A stretch of 64,000 bases of DNA from Metopolophium dirhodum (Eukaryota; Arthropoda; Insecta; Hemiptera; Aphididae). Location: NCBI RefSeq assembly GCF_019925205.1, contig NC_083566.1:14632001-14696000 (forward strand), read 5' to 3'. Under the pieces are notes generated by a model. That model ran no database searches, had not been told where the DNA came from, and worked only from the letters and a program-made list of their open reading frames with translations. The position numbers were made by a program, and so were the translations under genes. Positions 38,601 to 53,600 of the stretch are shown piece by piece; within the stretch, counting starts at the first letter, position 1, and each line of letters begins with the position of its first letter.

Positions 38601-41600
38601 ATAATAAAACATTTTAGTATGTTTTTAGAAAACTTTGATTTGTATAATACATTTTTAATAATTTAGTACAATATAAAATAATTTAAAAATGCAAATATAA
38701 ATTACTATTTACGTGAGTAATAAATTCCGTTTTCCACGTTTTCATAGCATTTAAGTAATATTTACTAATTGATACAAAATAAAAGTAAGGACTCTCTGAG
38801 TTAACATGTCCCATGTTCATGCAAGTAGTAATGTTAAATATTTTGGTTTCAAGTGTGGGTTTAAGGTAGGCAGGTAGGCGATGTGAACAAGTTCCCTTTA
38901 CCATAAGGCGTAAGCTAGGATTTCATAAATATAGCAATTATGCCGTATTATATCTTATAAAACGAAAGTAAAATGCCAGTGTCGGATCGTCATTCGAGAA
39001 TATTTTCTAAAATTTTTCAATATTGTTTACATAGACAACATGATAAATCTTAAATGAAATAAATGAATAATATTATAATATAAACGTAATTTATTTACGT
39101 TTAAAATATATTATAAACGTCTTGAGGTTGATGTTGAGAATTTGTTAACAATTGAATAAAAAAAAAAAAAAGTTAATCTTTAAGAAACCATAACTTTATA
39201 TTTAATAAATAAAACAATTTATAAGCACCTTTTTCAACAATTCAATATATTATTATAATATAATTCTCAACATTTTGCAACTTTTTCGTAATAAATTGAT
39301 TGAAAACATAATATATTTATTGATACGTTGTGTAACTAATTGATTAACTATGAAAATAAAATACCATTCATCAGTTTGAAAAATATTTTACTTTTTTACA
39401 AATACCTTGTACTCAATTATAAACGATACCATATCGGTGGTTTACTGATATCACTAATTGTGTATTTTAATTATCATTTAGGTACTACCTACCAACCACT
39501 TTATATTTTGACTCATTATTTAAAGAATAATTATCTATTAATTTAGTTTGACAATACCTACATTTTAATTTAAAATGTTTTCTGATGATTAATTTGTTTG
39601 TTAATAAAGCACACGCAGACCAGAATGATTTTCCACTAGTTATAAAACAAAATCCAATAAGCATTACATCACCATCATAGCTATAATAGCTAGCTACTAA
39701 CTATGTATAATAACCTAACAGACATTTCGCCATTTCGGTTATGTCATATTGAACTACAGAAATAAATCTTATTATGTCAGTTACGTCTTATATCATGAAA
39801 TTTAAAGTGTAATCATATAAAATATACAATATGGTTGGTGTTTTTGCGCAATAAATCTGAATATGTAACATGATACAATTTAATTAAATTGATCAGATTT
39901 GATTCGCGTGATTTATATGTATATCTATGTGGTATTTACAACATATTTGTTTGCTGTAGAACCGAACGTTTTTATTAGGTACTAACTAATGTCGGAGTAA
40001 TATACTATTACCCCAATTAAACCAATAATATCCTATTAAACCAATAGACCATAATGCATTGAGAACATTGTGTTGTAGGAAAAATATAATTGGTATAAAA
40101 TATAAATTAAATGAAAAATTAAATTATGTGTAATTTTTTTCAAATTTATTACTATTATTATTCTGCAATTAAAAATTAAGTCCATTTTCGAAATGTAAAT
40201 TCTAAATACCTACATAAATATTATATAATATTCTTATCTTATATTCTTATATCTCGACGAAAATGAAATTAATTTTATTGTTTTATGATTTAATATGACA
40301 TTTGGAAATTAATACATTCTTCATCTACTAATTTGTCTCAGAAATACTCTTATGTTTGCATAATAGATTTGACATTGTGATAATCAAATATATTATATTT
40401 CTGAGCTCTTAATTCATTAGCCAATTAGAGAAAAGACCTAATAGCAATGCGTAGAAAAAAAACAATTTTTCATTTAATTTACGCTTTAACAAAAAATAAT
40501 TAAGTTAATTAACTGGGCTTCTATACTTGATAGTAAACATTCACTTATTTGACAGTCGTTACATTTATTATATAAGTAGTTGTCAACATTTACACCAACT
40601 TTATTTTAAATGTAAACACATTTGAACCAAGGTTCGCGTACTGAGTGTACTGAGTTACTCATGTAAATATTATTTAAACCTAAGAAACATTTCATTAGAA
40701 GAAAACGATGTATTTTATAAAACTAAACATTATTATATTCATTACATTATTATTATCATCATATATTTTAATTAATAATTTCCTATTTCAAAAATATTTA
40801 AAATTGTACTATATTAAAGTTTAAAATGTATAGTACCTAAAATAAATTGTTAATTGAATGAAAACTGTATGAAAAACCTTTAACATGTACATTGTATAAC
40901 GGTAATGGCAATAACCTTTTAAACATTTCAAAAGGCGAACACAGAAAATACAATTTTAAAGATGTACCTATAATAATATATTCCTATTCTTTTAAATTCT
41001 GATTTTTAAATTGAGGATATTATGATGTTTTGTTTTATTTTTGTCAGTCAACACATTTGGAAGCGTTACATTTTCTTCAGTCTTCAACTTTGAGAGTAGT
41101 TCCGAGAAATAAATTTTATTTATTCGGTACTAAGACCCTTAAGGTGTCAAAAATAGTAATATCCTACTAGGTTCCTAAACAATGGCAAAAGTTTCTAAAA
41201 AAGGTTTAAGAAGTGGGTACCATTCTACTGTACAGTAGTTGTCAAGTATGTCATTGTAATGGATGTGTTAAATTTGAATTCAATGGTAAACCATTGTATA
41301 CGAAAACCGATTCTGAGCGGAGACGGTGCGTGTTATCCTAAAATATTTATATAAATAATCAAACTTAATAATGAATAAAAATCGAAAATATATCAAGACT
41401 ATAAAATAGCGTTACTTTTCGGTAAACTTTTATACTGTTGAAAGCAGAAAAACTTATGTGAAATGTTCTATTCATCTTTCTTCAACAGTATCTTGTTCGA
41501 TGGGAAAGTGAATCTAGTTGGTGCATTTACGAGGTAAAATTTTAAAATTCTCAATAGTTTTCAAAAACGCCAAGAAAACAATATAAAAATTAAGGAAAAA

Positions 41601-44600
41601 CGGGAATTTTTACGCAAAATAATCGGTTTTTGTTAAAATCGAATTTTAGGTTTTGGTGTAACTTTAAAACAAATTAACGTATATACATGAATTTTTCAAA
41701 GGTTGTTTATATTTGCATTTTCTATACTCGATAAAATTTTCAAAATATTTTGATTTGTTTTGAACTAATTAGGAACATTTTAAGTTTCCAATTTTATTAG
41801 TATTTTTTTCTATAAATGTCAATAAAACTTTGTTTGTTTGGTAAAAAAGCTTGAAAATTTAATACAAGGCTCCTACTATATTGTTACAATGACATTTGAA
41901 AAATATTAAAAATCCTTAGTCACAGTTTTTATTTATAAGCATTTAAAGTTCAAATATTGACAAAATACGAAAAAATCACGAAAATTAGCAAATTATTTTG
42001 AGTTGAGAATTCATAAAAATTTTATTTTTAAATCTAAGTTTTGAAAATGTAGTACAAGATTATCCATAAGTTTTTCTACCTTTATCAAAAAAAAAATGTC
42101 TACTAGAAAGTCAAATTAAATTTTTATGAGCGTTTGAAATTCACGTTTTTACAACATTTGATATTTACTCGATTTCTCATGTAACGATTTCCTTATTTTG
42201 TTGTAATTAAAAAACGTATGACTATAAAAACTTGAAAATTTCACTGAATGTTTATATTAGCATTTTCTATACACGATAAAATTTTGAAAATAATTTGACT
42301 CTTTTTGAGCTGTTTACGGACATTGTCATTTTTCGATTTTTTTAGTTTTTTTTTCTATAAATATCAATAAAATTTTATTTGTTTGGTAAAAAAGCGTGAA
42401 CATTTAATATAATAAGGCTCCTGATAATATATCGTTCTAATAGCAGTTGAAAAATATTAAAAATACATAAGCACAATTTTTTTATAAGCATTTAAAGTTC
42501 AAATTTTGACAAAATTTATCAAATTTATAATTAAATAATTATTTTGTAGTTAAAAATTTATAAAATATTCAACTTTTGTAGCTAAAGATTGTAAATTTAA
42601 AACAAGGTTCCACGTAAATAGGTAAATATATAAATTACTTTATTCATAATAATATCATCAAATATACTTAGTAATATCATAGGCTGACTGACCGTTTTCG
42701 CTAAGAATCGTTTTTCTTATACAATGATATTATATCATTGAATTCAAATTTAACTAATATCATAGGCTGACTGACCGTTTTCACTAAGAATCGTTTTTCT
42801 TATACAATGATATTATATCATTGAATTCAAATTTAACACCATCCATTTCAGTGACCCACTTGTCATCTACTGTACAGCAGAGCGACATCCACTTACCCAC
42901 CTTTTTTTTTCGTTTTTCCTGTCACTTTAGAAAACTACTGTGAATTTTCAATATGGACCTTCCGAATGCACCAACTAGATTCACTTTCCTATCTGAAAAG
43001 ATGCTGTAATCGAAAATCGAAGTATTTTTATTTCACCAAATGTTAATGACAGACAAACAAAATACTTCTCAAACGCTTTCGGTTATTTAATATTTTGTTG
43101 AAATTTGAAAATATTAAACTTTAAGACTTTTAGTGTTAGATACTTATACTCAATGACATTTTAAAAATATTTAGAATTTCCTTTGATTTATTTATACTAC
43201 TATTCTACTGAATAGTTTGACATAAATAGAGACACATTCGTTATTATTGTCGAAATTATTTTAAGCTACCATATTAAGAAATTACTAATAATATAAATAT
43301 AGTAAAAGGTAAACAATCTTAAGAAATAGAGCAGCTGATCGAATCATAGTACTATCGTAGAATCGGTTTTTCTGTATAAAATAATCATTGAATTTAAATA
43401 TATCGGATTCATTACACTCAATGAAGAGATACACTCGAACCTATACAATACAGCAAAATTAAGTTCTTTGGCTCTATATCATAAAAGTACCTATATTAGT
43501 TGTTCTGCTTCCTATAATGATGAAAAAAAGCTATTTTAATATTTTGGCAATAATTTGATAATACAGATTTACCATTTGCATTATGTTCGGTATATTTTAT
43601 CGTTATGTTGTCATTGGGCATCTATTTGATATTTTTATGTATTAAGGCGCCCGGTGCCGATGCCATTTTGTCCTCAAAAATACAGTCTGCGGCAATAACG
43701 ATACCGTAGAATCAACCAAATTTCATAATTTTTTTTTTAATAGCTAGAGGGGAATATTCTATAGCCCTGCATCGATCTCTGTTTTTCAATATTTTATTCT
43801 CAAACATTATAATATGTCTAAAAAAATACAAGATAAAAAGCATTTTTTTTAAATTTTTTTAATACAACTATTTGAAATAAAATACAAAATTAGAGATCGA
43901 TGCGGGCTGTAGGAAGTCTTCTTCTTTCAGATAAAAAAATAGTCATTAAAATCCGACAATTCTACAAAACTTGAGAGTTATTCCTGAAAGTAATTTTTTT
44001 CGATATAATATACCCTATCAACCCCCTAAATAGGTATCGGGTAGCAGATAAGTGGAAAAGTCTTATAATCGAGGGGGCAACTAAAATATAAAATTTGATT
44101 TTCAAATTTTATTGAATTGTAGAAAACTTGAAAAACTGGCACCGGGGGGACCCTTAAACTAAATGTAAATGGTACATTTATGTAACGTTTTATTATTATG
44201 TTAATATTTGTTATGATTTAACATCTATATTATATTATTATATAATGTTATAACAAAAAAATCCTCGTAATAATTTAGCGGGGATTTAAAGGTTCACATT
44301 ACCCAGTAAAAAAAAAATCATTACAAAAGTATTTTTAAATTTGAATATTTAATTAGTTTCAAAATGTTGAAATAATAGTAAGTATCTAATATTATTTACC
44401 TGGATGTCTGTTGACTTGTGGTTGGCGGACTCATTGCACTGTCAGAATCTGTTACATCTCTATGTTCATCAGTCCTCTTAAATTCCTTAATAATTAATAA
44501 AAAAAATTAAGAAATCGTTATGAACATTTAAAAACTATTAATAAAATATGTTAAACAACAATATTCAAAGTAATTTATACCGTCTCTTGATCTCTTGATT

Positions 44601-47600
44601 TAATTGATGTGGTCGATTGTTTTCTTATGGATTTTGGGATGGACTTGAGTGGTATGTGAACGAGCGATCGGCTGTTATTTCGATGAACTGCAAACAATAA
44701 ATGTGACGATTGGTAAAAATATAGCTTATTAAATTGGTTTAAAATACGAACATCGAGGTCAAGTTTTAATTAAGAGTAGTAACTATTAACTGTTATAATC
44801 CTTGTAGATGTAGATCCAAGATCAATAAACCAGGACGGCCGTTATATACATATTATGATTTTATTGCAAATTCATAGTATTTCTTACTGAGTTGACCGAA
44901 TTTGGAAAATATTAACCTTGTAATAGATAAATTTCAATAACCACATTTTTTTTATTATCTTACTGATTACAATGTCTGGATTCTACTACATCTGTTATAT
45001 TGTCTGTATTATAATTGCAAATAATTATGAGGATAATTAACAATAAGAGTCTCCTAGCTTAAATATAATTTATAAATAGGTAGCTATAAAATGGCCTGTC
45101 CTGTGATATATATACCTAACCAGTAACCATGAATCAGAATTTTATACTTTTTTAGTCTTTAAGTCCTTATAGAACTATACAATTAATAGTCAACGAAGAC
45201 ATACCAGTGTAATCGTCTTCGCTAAATCGCCTATCCCCTGGCCGAGGTGACCGATCGCTAGAAAATCTGGATAAACCAAATCGGTTAGCATCGGCTCCAC
45301 TGGAAACGCCGGCAAATACACGTTCCATCTCTTCGTCTAGATCGTGTGTATCTCGATGCACTTCATTAATGGATTTACTGCTCTCAGCCTGTAATAATAA
45401 ACATTTAAAAACATAAAACTAAAGTCTAAAATATAAACCACATTTATAATGAACGTTCTAAATAACTAAATACATAAATTATCATTGCAATAATGAAAAT
45501 GCAATAATTATAATCTCACAATAAAATTAAAAGGAAATTATAGATGAAGAAAGTATATTATAATAATATAGTATCCTATATCTATATCTATATATACATA
45601 CATTTATGAGTTATAATATATATATGTTATACTAATGGAGAGCCGTCAGTCATAACTCACACCTAAGTCATAACTCATAACGTAATATATTGCTAAGCAT
45701 AATATTAAATACTATATACATCAAAATTTTCATTATGGACTTGCTAAAACAAAATATTATTAAAAACGATTTCCCGGGTGTTTTTAAAATTGTATATAGG
45801 AACGAATAACGATATATTTTAAGCTCTTTGTATTATAATTTATAATATTATAACTATAACAGACGATTGGTTCAGAATGCCCAACTATAGAACGATTATA
45901 TTTTTACCTATGCAGTGCAATGTTTGAAATTTGTTCTCTCATTATGATATGACATGGACCGTCCATAATTGATCAACAAAATATAAAATATGTACCAATA
46001 ATGAGGATATGTGTCGCTATAGTCATTGCCATGAAAGCAAAATGCAAGTGTCTACTGTCTAATATTAACCGAGAACGCACACCCTTTTGTAACCGCGGGC
46101 GATCGATTGTCTACCAACAACGTATTGTCATTAGTAGGTATACCAAATCGCACGGTTAAGCCATGGGACTACTTCGTCGCAGATATTCTACGGTATAGGT
46201 ACACGATAAAATTACTTTCAACGAATCAACCAATAACTATCCGAATATTTTTTTAACATCAGACTTAGTGTAATGCATAAAAATATAAAATGGTTGTATA
46301 TACCTACTCGTAACACTATATTACGTTATACTATAACAACCTTTTAGGGGGTGATATAAAAAAACGACATTTTATTTTCAAACTCTATGACTAAGGAACG
46401 CCCTAGTGTATATACAGTGTCAGATCTAATAATTTATAATATATATATATATGCACATAACAGGACGTGTATTTATTATAATTATTAAATAACATTAGAA
46501 TGTAAAAGAGCCAATAAACACTCAACACTGAATATATGACAAGTAGTACCTAGTACCTATACCTATTGATTATATTCTCTAACTCAGGGGTCTCCAATCT
46601 TTTTGTACAGCGGGGAAAATCTATGATACGCTTCGGCATCAAGGGCAAACATTTTTAATTAGGAATAGAGAGATAATGAAATTGAAGATAATATATAAGA
46701 ACTGATATAGTTAAAAATAGGTACGCTTAAAAATAATAATATTGTGTATGTCATACTATTTATTTGATTTGAAAAGTATAAATTTATAAATTTAAAATTA
46801 AATGTATTTATATAGCTATTATATATTAATAAAGCTGCTTTTATAATATTCTCGTAAAAATAGCTACTTGATTGTTAAAAATGTATTTAATAATAATTTG
46901 AATTATAATATATAAAATATGACACCTACGGCTGAAATAATACATTTCAGTATACTTTTTTTCCAAAATATATATAGGTAGGTTTATATATTTATTATTG
47001 TAATATACAGTATACACTATTCAACATAATATGTTAAATTTGAGTGATCATATTTCCAACCATTCCGTAATAAATGTAAAGAAAAAGTAAAATAATCAAC
47101 TGTTATCGTACACGGTATACAGACACACAGTAAGCAGTACATTATATTGATCCTGCGTATAAACTATATGCCATGCAAACCAATAACGAACGATTAAAAC
47201 TGATGGGCTTATAACCACGATATTACAGCTAAAATATCAAACAATAACGATCTCCACAAACGAAAAATTATTATTATGTACTAAATATTTCATATCGAAA
47301 CAAAAAGCTTCAATTTAAATATCTAAATTTGTTACTTTCAAATGTAAATCATTTCAAATGATATTAAAAGTATGAGGAAATATAGATATGAATACGATTA
47401 TAATAATATTGATTATGTATTAACTACCTATATGGCTATATCCACCTATATTGGATAGTTACCTAGTTGATAATACAATTTCAAATTTTAAGTTTTATTT
47501 TTATTTTTTTTATCATACAATCCATACATTAGTAGTATAATAGATAAGCATGAGTGCTACCTTCTAATAAAATAATAAATATAAGTACATGTAATTTTGT

Positions 47601-50600
47601 TCAAATTGGATCTTGTTGGTACTTTGGGAGGTCAAAAGTAAAAATATTTTTCATAATATCTTCACAAAATCAAAATTGTTTATTTGTTTTAATCCAAAAA
47701 TGAATAACATATTCATATTAGCGTTTACAAGAAGCGAATATACCTTTGGAAATATTTTGGCTGTTTTTGTGCTATTATATAAATATTTGAAAGTTTCTAC
47801 TCTTTTAGTTTGTTTTAAATGTATGAATATGATGGGTAACATTTTTGTTTGTGAATAAAAAGCTTAAAAATGTAGGTACTACGTTTTTACGGATTCCAGT
47901 AAAATCACGAAAATTAAAAAATTATTTTGTAGTGAAGAATGATTAAAATTTTCATTCTATTAATAGATAAGGCATTAAGTTACACCATAAAAACAAAAAC
48001 AATTTTTTGAAAAACTTGTTTTGCGTAAAAAATCTCGTTTTTCCTAAACTCCCCCCTCAAATTACTAACTAGATAAAATTTACACACGCTTCTAGTGAGA
48101 GACAACCACGAATACGGCGGATCTTTCCCATCTTATTATCTCTTATTATCTCTTCTTAAAATTTATTATCGATTGAGATTAATAGTTCTACATATTTTCG
48201 ATTACCTATTTGCTATTAATATTTTTAATTTTAGCATATCATTATTAACTATTAATTAATAATTATTATTTACTATGGACATTAGACATTTATGAATTAT
48301 GATTGATGTTATTGTACGGTTATTGGATTCAGGAAGGTATTATTCAAGAAATTCAAGTATAACCTATATTTTTTTATTCAAATTTTTTAGCAGGTATGTC
48401 ATGAGAATGGAAGTTGTAAAACTCATGAAACTTATCCTAAAAATTAAATAATATACAGAATAAAATGTATAGTAAAAAAATATTAACTAACATTCATAGT
48501 TCATAAAAATAATAAGTCAATAAAATATATATAACAAATATACCTACAATAATATAGTTCATAAAATAATAACTTTTTAGTTAAAATAATCATTCAAGTT
48601 TTTTTCATCAGATGAACATTCCATTAATATTATTACTCCTTCATTTTGGTCATTATTATGAAAATAAATAAGAATAAGTTAAATTTTAGTAGTATAAATC
48701 GAAAATAATTAGAACTATTATTATTTTAATCTTATTTGATAATACTAATAAATGTTTGTTAAAATAAGAGATAAGACTATACAGTATAAAAGCATAAAGC
48801 GACCATTTTACAGTCATTCGGCGTTTCTTCTCCCTAGGGCCTAGACGCTTGTTAAATTTACTACCAGATACCACCCTCAAAGTTGAAAATCAAAGCATTT
48901 GTACTGCCTCAAAAGGTGATGCTAGACACGCAAAAAAAAATAAAATAAAAAAAACACATAGTTATTATTGAAAAATCAATTCATTCATCGCTCCGCTCAG
49001 AATATAAAATATTCTTAACCTAAACAATGCAACAATCATATCATAATTTATTAATTTGGTGAATTGCACATTACAAAACGCCCACATAAAAGATAATAAT
49101 GTTAATAAAATTAAAATCCATATATTACTATAATACTTTATTCTTTGGTAGATAAATACTATACACATATTATTATAATCCACATTATAACATAATAATA
49201 TAATATAAACACATCATATTCATACAATTTGTGTACTTCCGTAAATGATTTCAACGCGTGTTACAAATTACAATAAGAGTCCAGCTGTAGGTATGTTTTC
49301 TTTTTCTATTGATAATTCTATAGACCTTGAAATAAATTTGAAAATGGGATGTTAATGACCACTGATTAATTAATGAATTTAAGATTAGCAATTAATTATC
49401 TGCACAGTCGATAGATGAAAAAAAAAATAGAGCACTTGGTAACATATTATATTAAAAAGTTTAATTAGTCTGAAACAGTGTATTTAAAGATACATTTTGT
49501 AATCGATTAACAAACACTTGACTTATCTTATTCACTTTACATTTTTAAAAAAATTCAAAAACAAAAACGCCTGACGTAAATAAAGCAATTACTGAAGAAG
49601 CAATTATACTCGTTAAATTGTTCGGTTTATTTACGATCACACTCAGCATTGTAGTTTTTTTAATTACCTATACCTAATAAATAATAATATCATTATTACT
49701 CTCAATCATAAGCGCAACTAGGGCAGGGGCTTAGCCCTCATATCTTGTAATTGCCCCCCAAAATAAATTATTCAATTGTTTCCTAAAATATTAATAAACC
49801 TTTTGAAATTTTTTTTTTTTTTTGAAAAAAATGAAATTAGTTAATTTTTATTTTAAGTTTATAATTATTTTATATTGCCCATGATAAATATGGTAAACAT
49901 TATTAGGTATATGACTGTATTTGTTTTTAAAGAAACGATTTATGTTGGTAAATTGGTACGATTATAATACGTATTTTTACAGCATATTATTATTGTGAAA
50001 AATAAAACTTGAGTAAGTAAATATTTGATTTCTTTTTTATATAGTTTTTATATTTTGAAGTGAATAATTTATAATACGAGGGAGGTGGGGTCAACGCCCC
50101 CACGGGTTACTTTTTATGTAATATCAGGGGAGCTACACCCTCCCCCCCACCAAAACATTTTATCTCTAGTTGAGCCACTGCTCTCAATGAAAATATTTTT
50201 GTTCAAATGAACAGTAGGTATAATCGTAACTTTAATTGAAGAGTAAAGGTTATCCAATTTACAAAAAACGAAAACACTTTTTAAGCTGAATAAAATCCTA
50301 TCTGTATTAATTATATAAATTACCTAATTACTAAAAATGAAATTTAATTTGAAGCTGAAATAAATATTTAAAAGTATTCTATTTCATTTTATTTTCATTA
50401 TTATTATTGTATTAATAACGATTTTTGTACCAACAATTTACTTTGTTACACAATATAATAAAGGTGGGCATAGATTTTTTTAATGTATTACATTAATTCA
50501 TTGTTTATGCCAGTTGTGGAGATCAAATTTGAATAAAACCCAAATTTATTATTTGCATTGTAAATCAATATGTATTCAAGGAGTAAGGACACTCCTAAAT

Positions 50601-53600
50601 AATTTCAACGCTTATATATTTTAATAAATATGTATAATACTTTAACCGATAAGAGTAGTTTATGAAGTATTTAATGAATATTATAACGTGATTCATAAAG
50701 TGTCGTTTTAAACGTCAAACTATGTTTTTTATAATAATATTAATATGTACTTTATTCAGTAGATAAAAGCGTTTTCTAAAATGCATGCCAATTAATAATA
50801 CTGGTACCTAATGGACATCAATTTCATTTAAAACTCAAATGTAATAATTCATATACTATACCAATGTACCTAAATAATATAAAGTCTATAAACCGAGTGT
50901 TTTTTCTAATCAAAGACAATAATTTCCTTAGTGGTTTTCTTCGTTTTTATTGTATTTTTATGATTTTGAAATATTAGAGCAATACAGTTTTTTGAATAGT
51001 AATATTTGTTTTTATACTTAGTATTTATTTTACGATATACTGAAGAAAAATGTTTTCTAAGAATTTTGTAAAAGTAGTAAAATTTCAAACAATGGTCAAC
51101 TATTTTTATACCTAAAATTATAAATATTATAAATTTAAAATAATACAACTACATTACACATTGTACATAGTTTCAATAAAAACAAAATGCTGAAATATAT
51201 TTTGATGCAAATACAAAGACACGTGTTGGGAAACTACCTCGTTTAGCTCACGCCTTACCTCTGCAATACAGGATATAAAGCAGTGTGCCAGTGTATTCAA
51301 TTATTACGTTAATTTAAATCAATATTAACTCTGTCTTTGCATTCAAAAAATAATTAAGAGTGAGGTTCATATAAAACCACACCAACATTTCTAAAATCTT
51401 TGTCAATATTCTCCAAAGTCTTAAGAAAGTTACTAAAGAAATCAAAAGTTAATGTTTTGAAATCGATGGATTGTAACTTTTGGAGATTTTGTTCTATTAG
51501 AAAAAGATACGAACCTATGAATCATATATATACCTCACGACTACCTCCATAATAATTTTGAAAGTAACCATATTTTTCAAAAACACGAACCCCAATTAGT
51601 TAACACCCTAACAAAAAAAAAATGTATTGTACTATTTATTATAATAAATACCTAATAATATAATGTAGATAATAGACCACACTCGTATAAATACAATGCG
51701 ACACCAGTCTATAGGTCAAGGGCGCGTACCGAATTCACAGACTCGACGGCTCTAACTGGCTGCTATACAGCGGGTGCATGGCACCGAGTTCAAGGTGAAA
51801 GACTTTGATTTTCTTTCAAAACCAAGGTTATACTCCGCGTACATGGATCACGCCTGTACATTGAAGACCGGCTTCGGCAATCCGAACAAATCGAACGCAT
51901 TGTAATTTTGCATCGGCATTATTATCCATATATAATATATATAGTAACTAGTAAGCATGTACCAACATCCTACATAGTGTATGCTGCGCCTTGTAGCCCC
52001 ACCTTATGTGCCTGCAAACGAGCGTCCGTGCAAATTTATTCAACTGCACCCGAGTCCAGTTTAATATTTAAGACATGATATGGTTAGCAACTATTTATTA
52101 TTATTTAATCATATGTATAATAAATCCTGTATGTATTTCAATTTAAATATGCAACGTAACGTGGTTAAATTATAAAGTTAATTTAACAATAATTTTCAAT
52201 TCATACAAATGCACAAGATTCATAAAACCAATTATATTAAATTTGAATACCTAAGTTTATTTAAAGTCAGGTGAAGCTAAGAAATGCTAAGCTAAACTTA
52301 AACTATTTTCCGGTCTAATTTTTTAAAAGCTCAACTGTCTTACTCTTTAAAAAACTATTAATTAATTTAGTATTCAGGCGAGTTATGACTTATGAGTAAG
52401 CTAATCAATGTAATATTCATAAATCGAATATACCTATACTTAAAAGATTAATGAAAATACTGGTATAATACTTAATTAAAAAAGGTAGGTAATATTTAAA
52501 ACTATAATAATAACACTACATTATATTTGATTATTTATTGATATTCATATTAAATAAATTAAATATATGCAAAGTAAACCACATATTCCTATCTATATAA
52601 TGTATCATAGAAAATTGGTTCAATTGAATCCTTAAAAAGATTTGGATACCAACGTCTTTTTCACCTTTTGGGGATTACTGCTCACATAGCCACATTACAT
52701 TTTGGATTTTTACACACCTACTTTAATAACCAAGAAAAAATCCCTTAAATATTTGTATTAAAATGTGTTTAAATAAAATTTAATTGTAAAAAATAAATTC
52801 AAAAAATATTGTCGTGTGACATTACAATACAAATTCTATAAAACGCAGACCTTGACCTATTGTACCTGCATGTTCGTAGCAGTATAAGTATCGATATTCG
52901 ATTAATATAATTATTATTAGTTAGATAGTTGTTTATTATTTTTTTAGTAATTTGCAACAAAAATGCATTTATATAAGCCCATTGTTTGCGGAAATAAACA
53001 ATTGTGTTGTCTACAATTATTATGAAAGTTAAATAAGTACTATCCGAGAATTAGATTAAATGTATAATTTAGCAATATAATATAAAATATCTTGTTCAAG
53101 CATGAAACTAGATGTATATATTGACTATATATTAACTAGATTATATAAATTAACATAGAATCTAATTTGGTAGAGAACACAAATAGTATGAATGTACTAG
53201 GTACCTATATGTAAGGTATGTTTATATGTAATAACTAATAATATATCTAAAATGTAACCATAACAATTTTATTTTAAGCAAATTAATTTTTTACAAAGGG
53301 TAAAATAAAAAAAATAAATAAAAGAACAATGGTATAGCACAACAGTTATAAAAGAACCTCAAGCTGTTTTTCCAATTTAATAGATATATTTTTAGTCTAT
53401 AATTTGTCATACAAAAGGACGTGATGGTATTTTTAATCCGATCGTTCGTAATAAAAAATATTAATTATAAAATGAAAACATAAAAATGTTAACTAAGATC
53501 TAGTATGTAGTTTATTCCAAATAAAAAAATTTAAGTCCCATAAATAATATATAAATATGAAATAAAACTAGAACCTTAGCTAATGAATTTAATTACATTT

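Larger units (their letters stand above)
38475..44399 (-). other. Intron between anion exchanger exons 4 and 5 (5.9 kb)
   Basis: 38475-41198 is AT-rich with nothing recognisable. It then holds the foldback repeat (41199-42910), a flanking module of the same family (42911-43070) and a TTAA-type MITE (43646-44153). Confidence 0.8.

Noticed and set aside
46587..51757. 5-kb hAT element (cagggg end at 46587, ctctaact repeated at 51750)
   Set aside because: The right-hand ctctaact is not preceded by an inverted cagggg terminus, so the 8-mer match is chance. Only a possible isolated hAT end remains at 46587.
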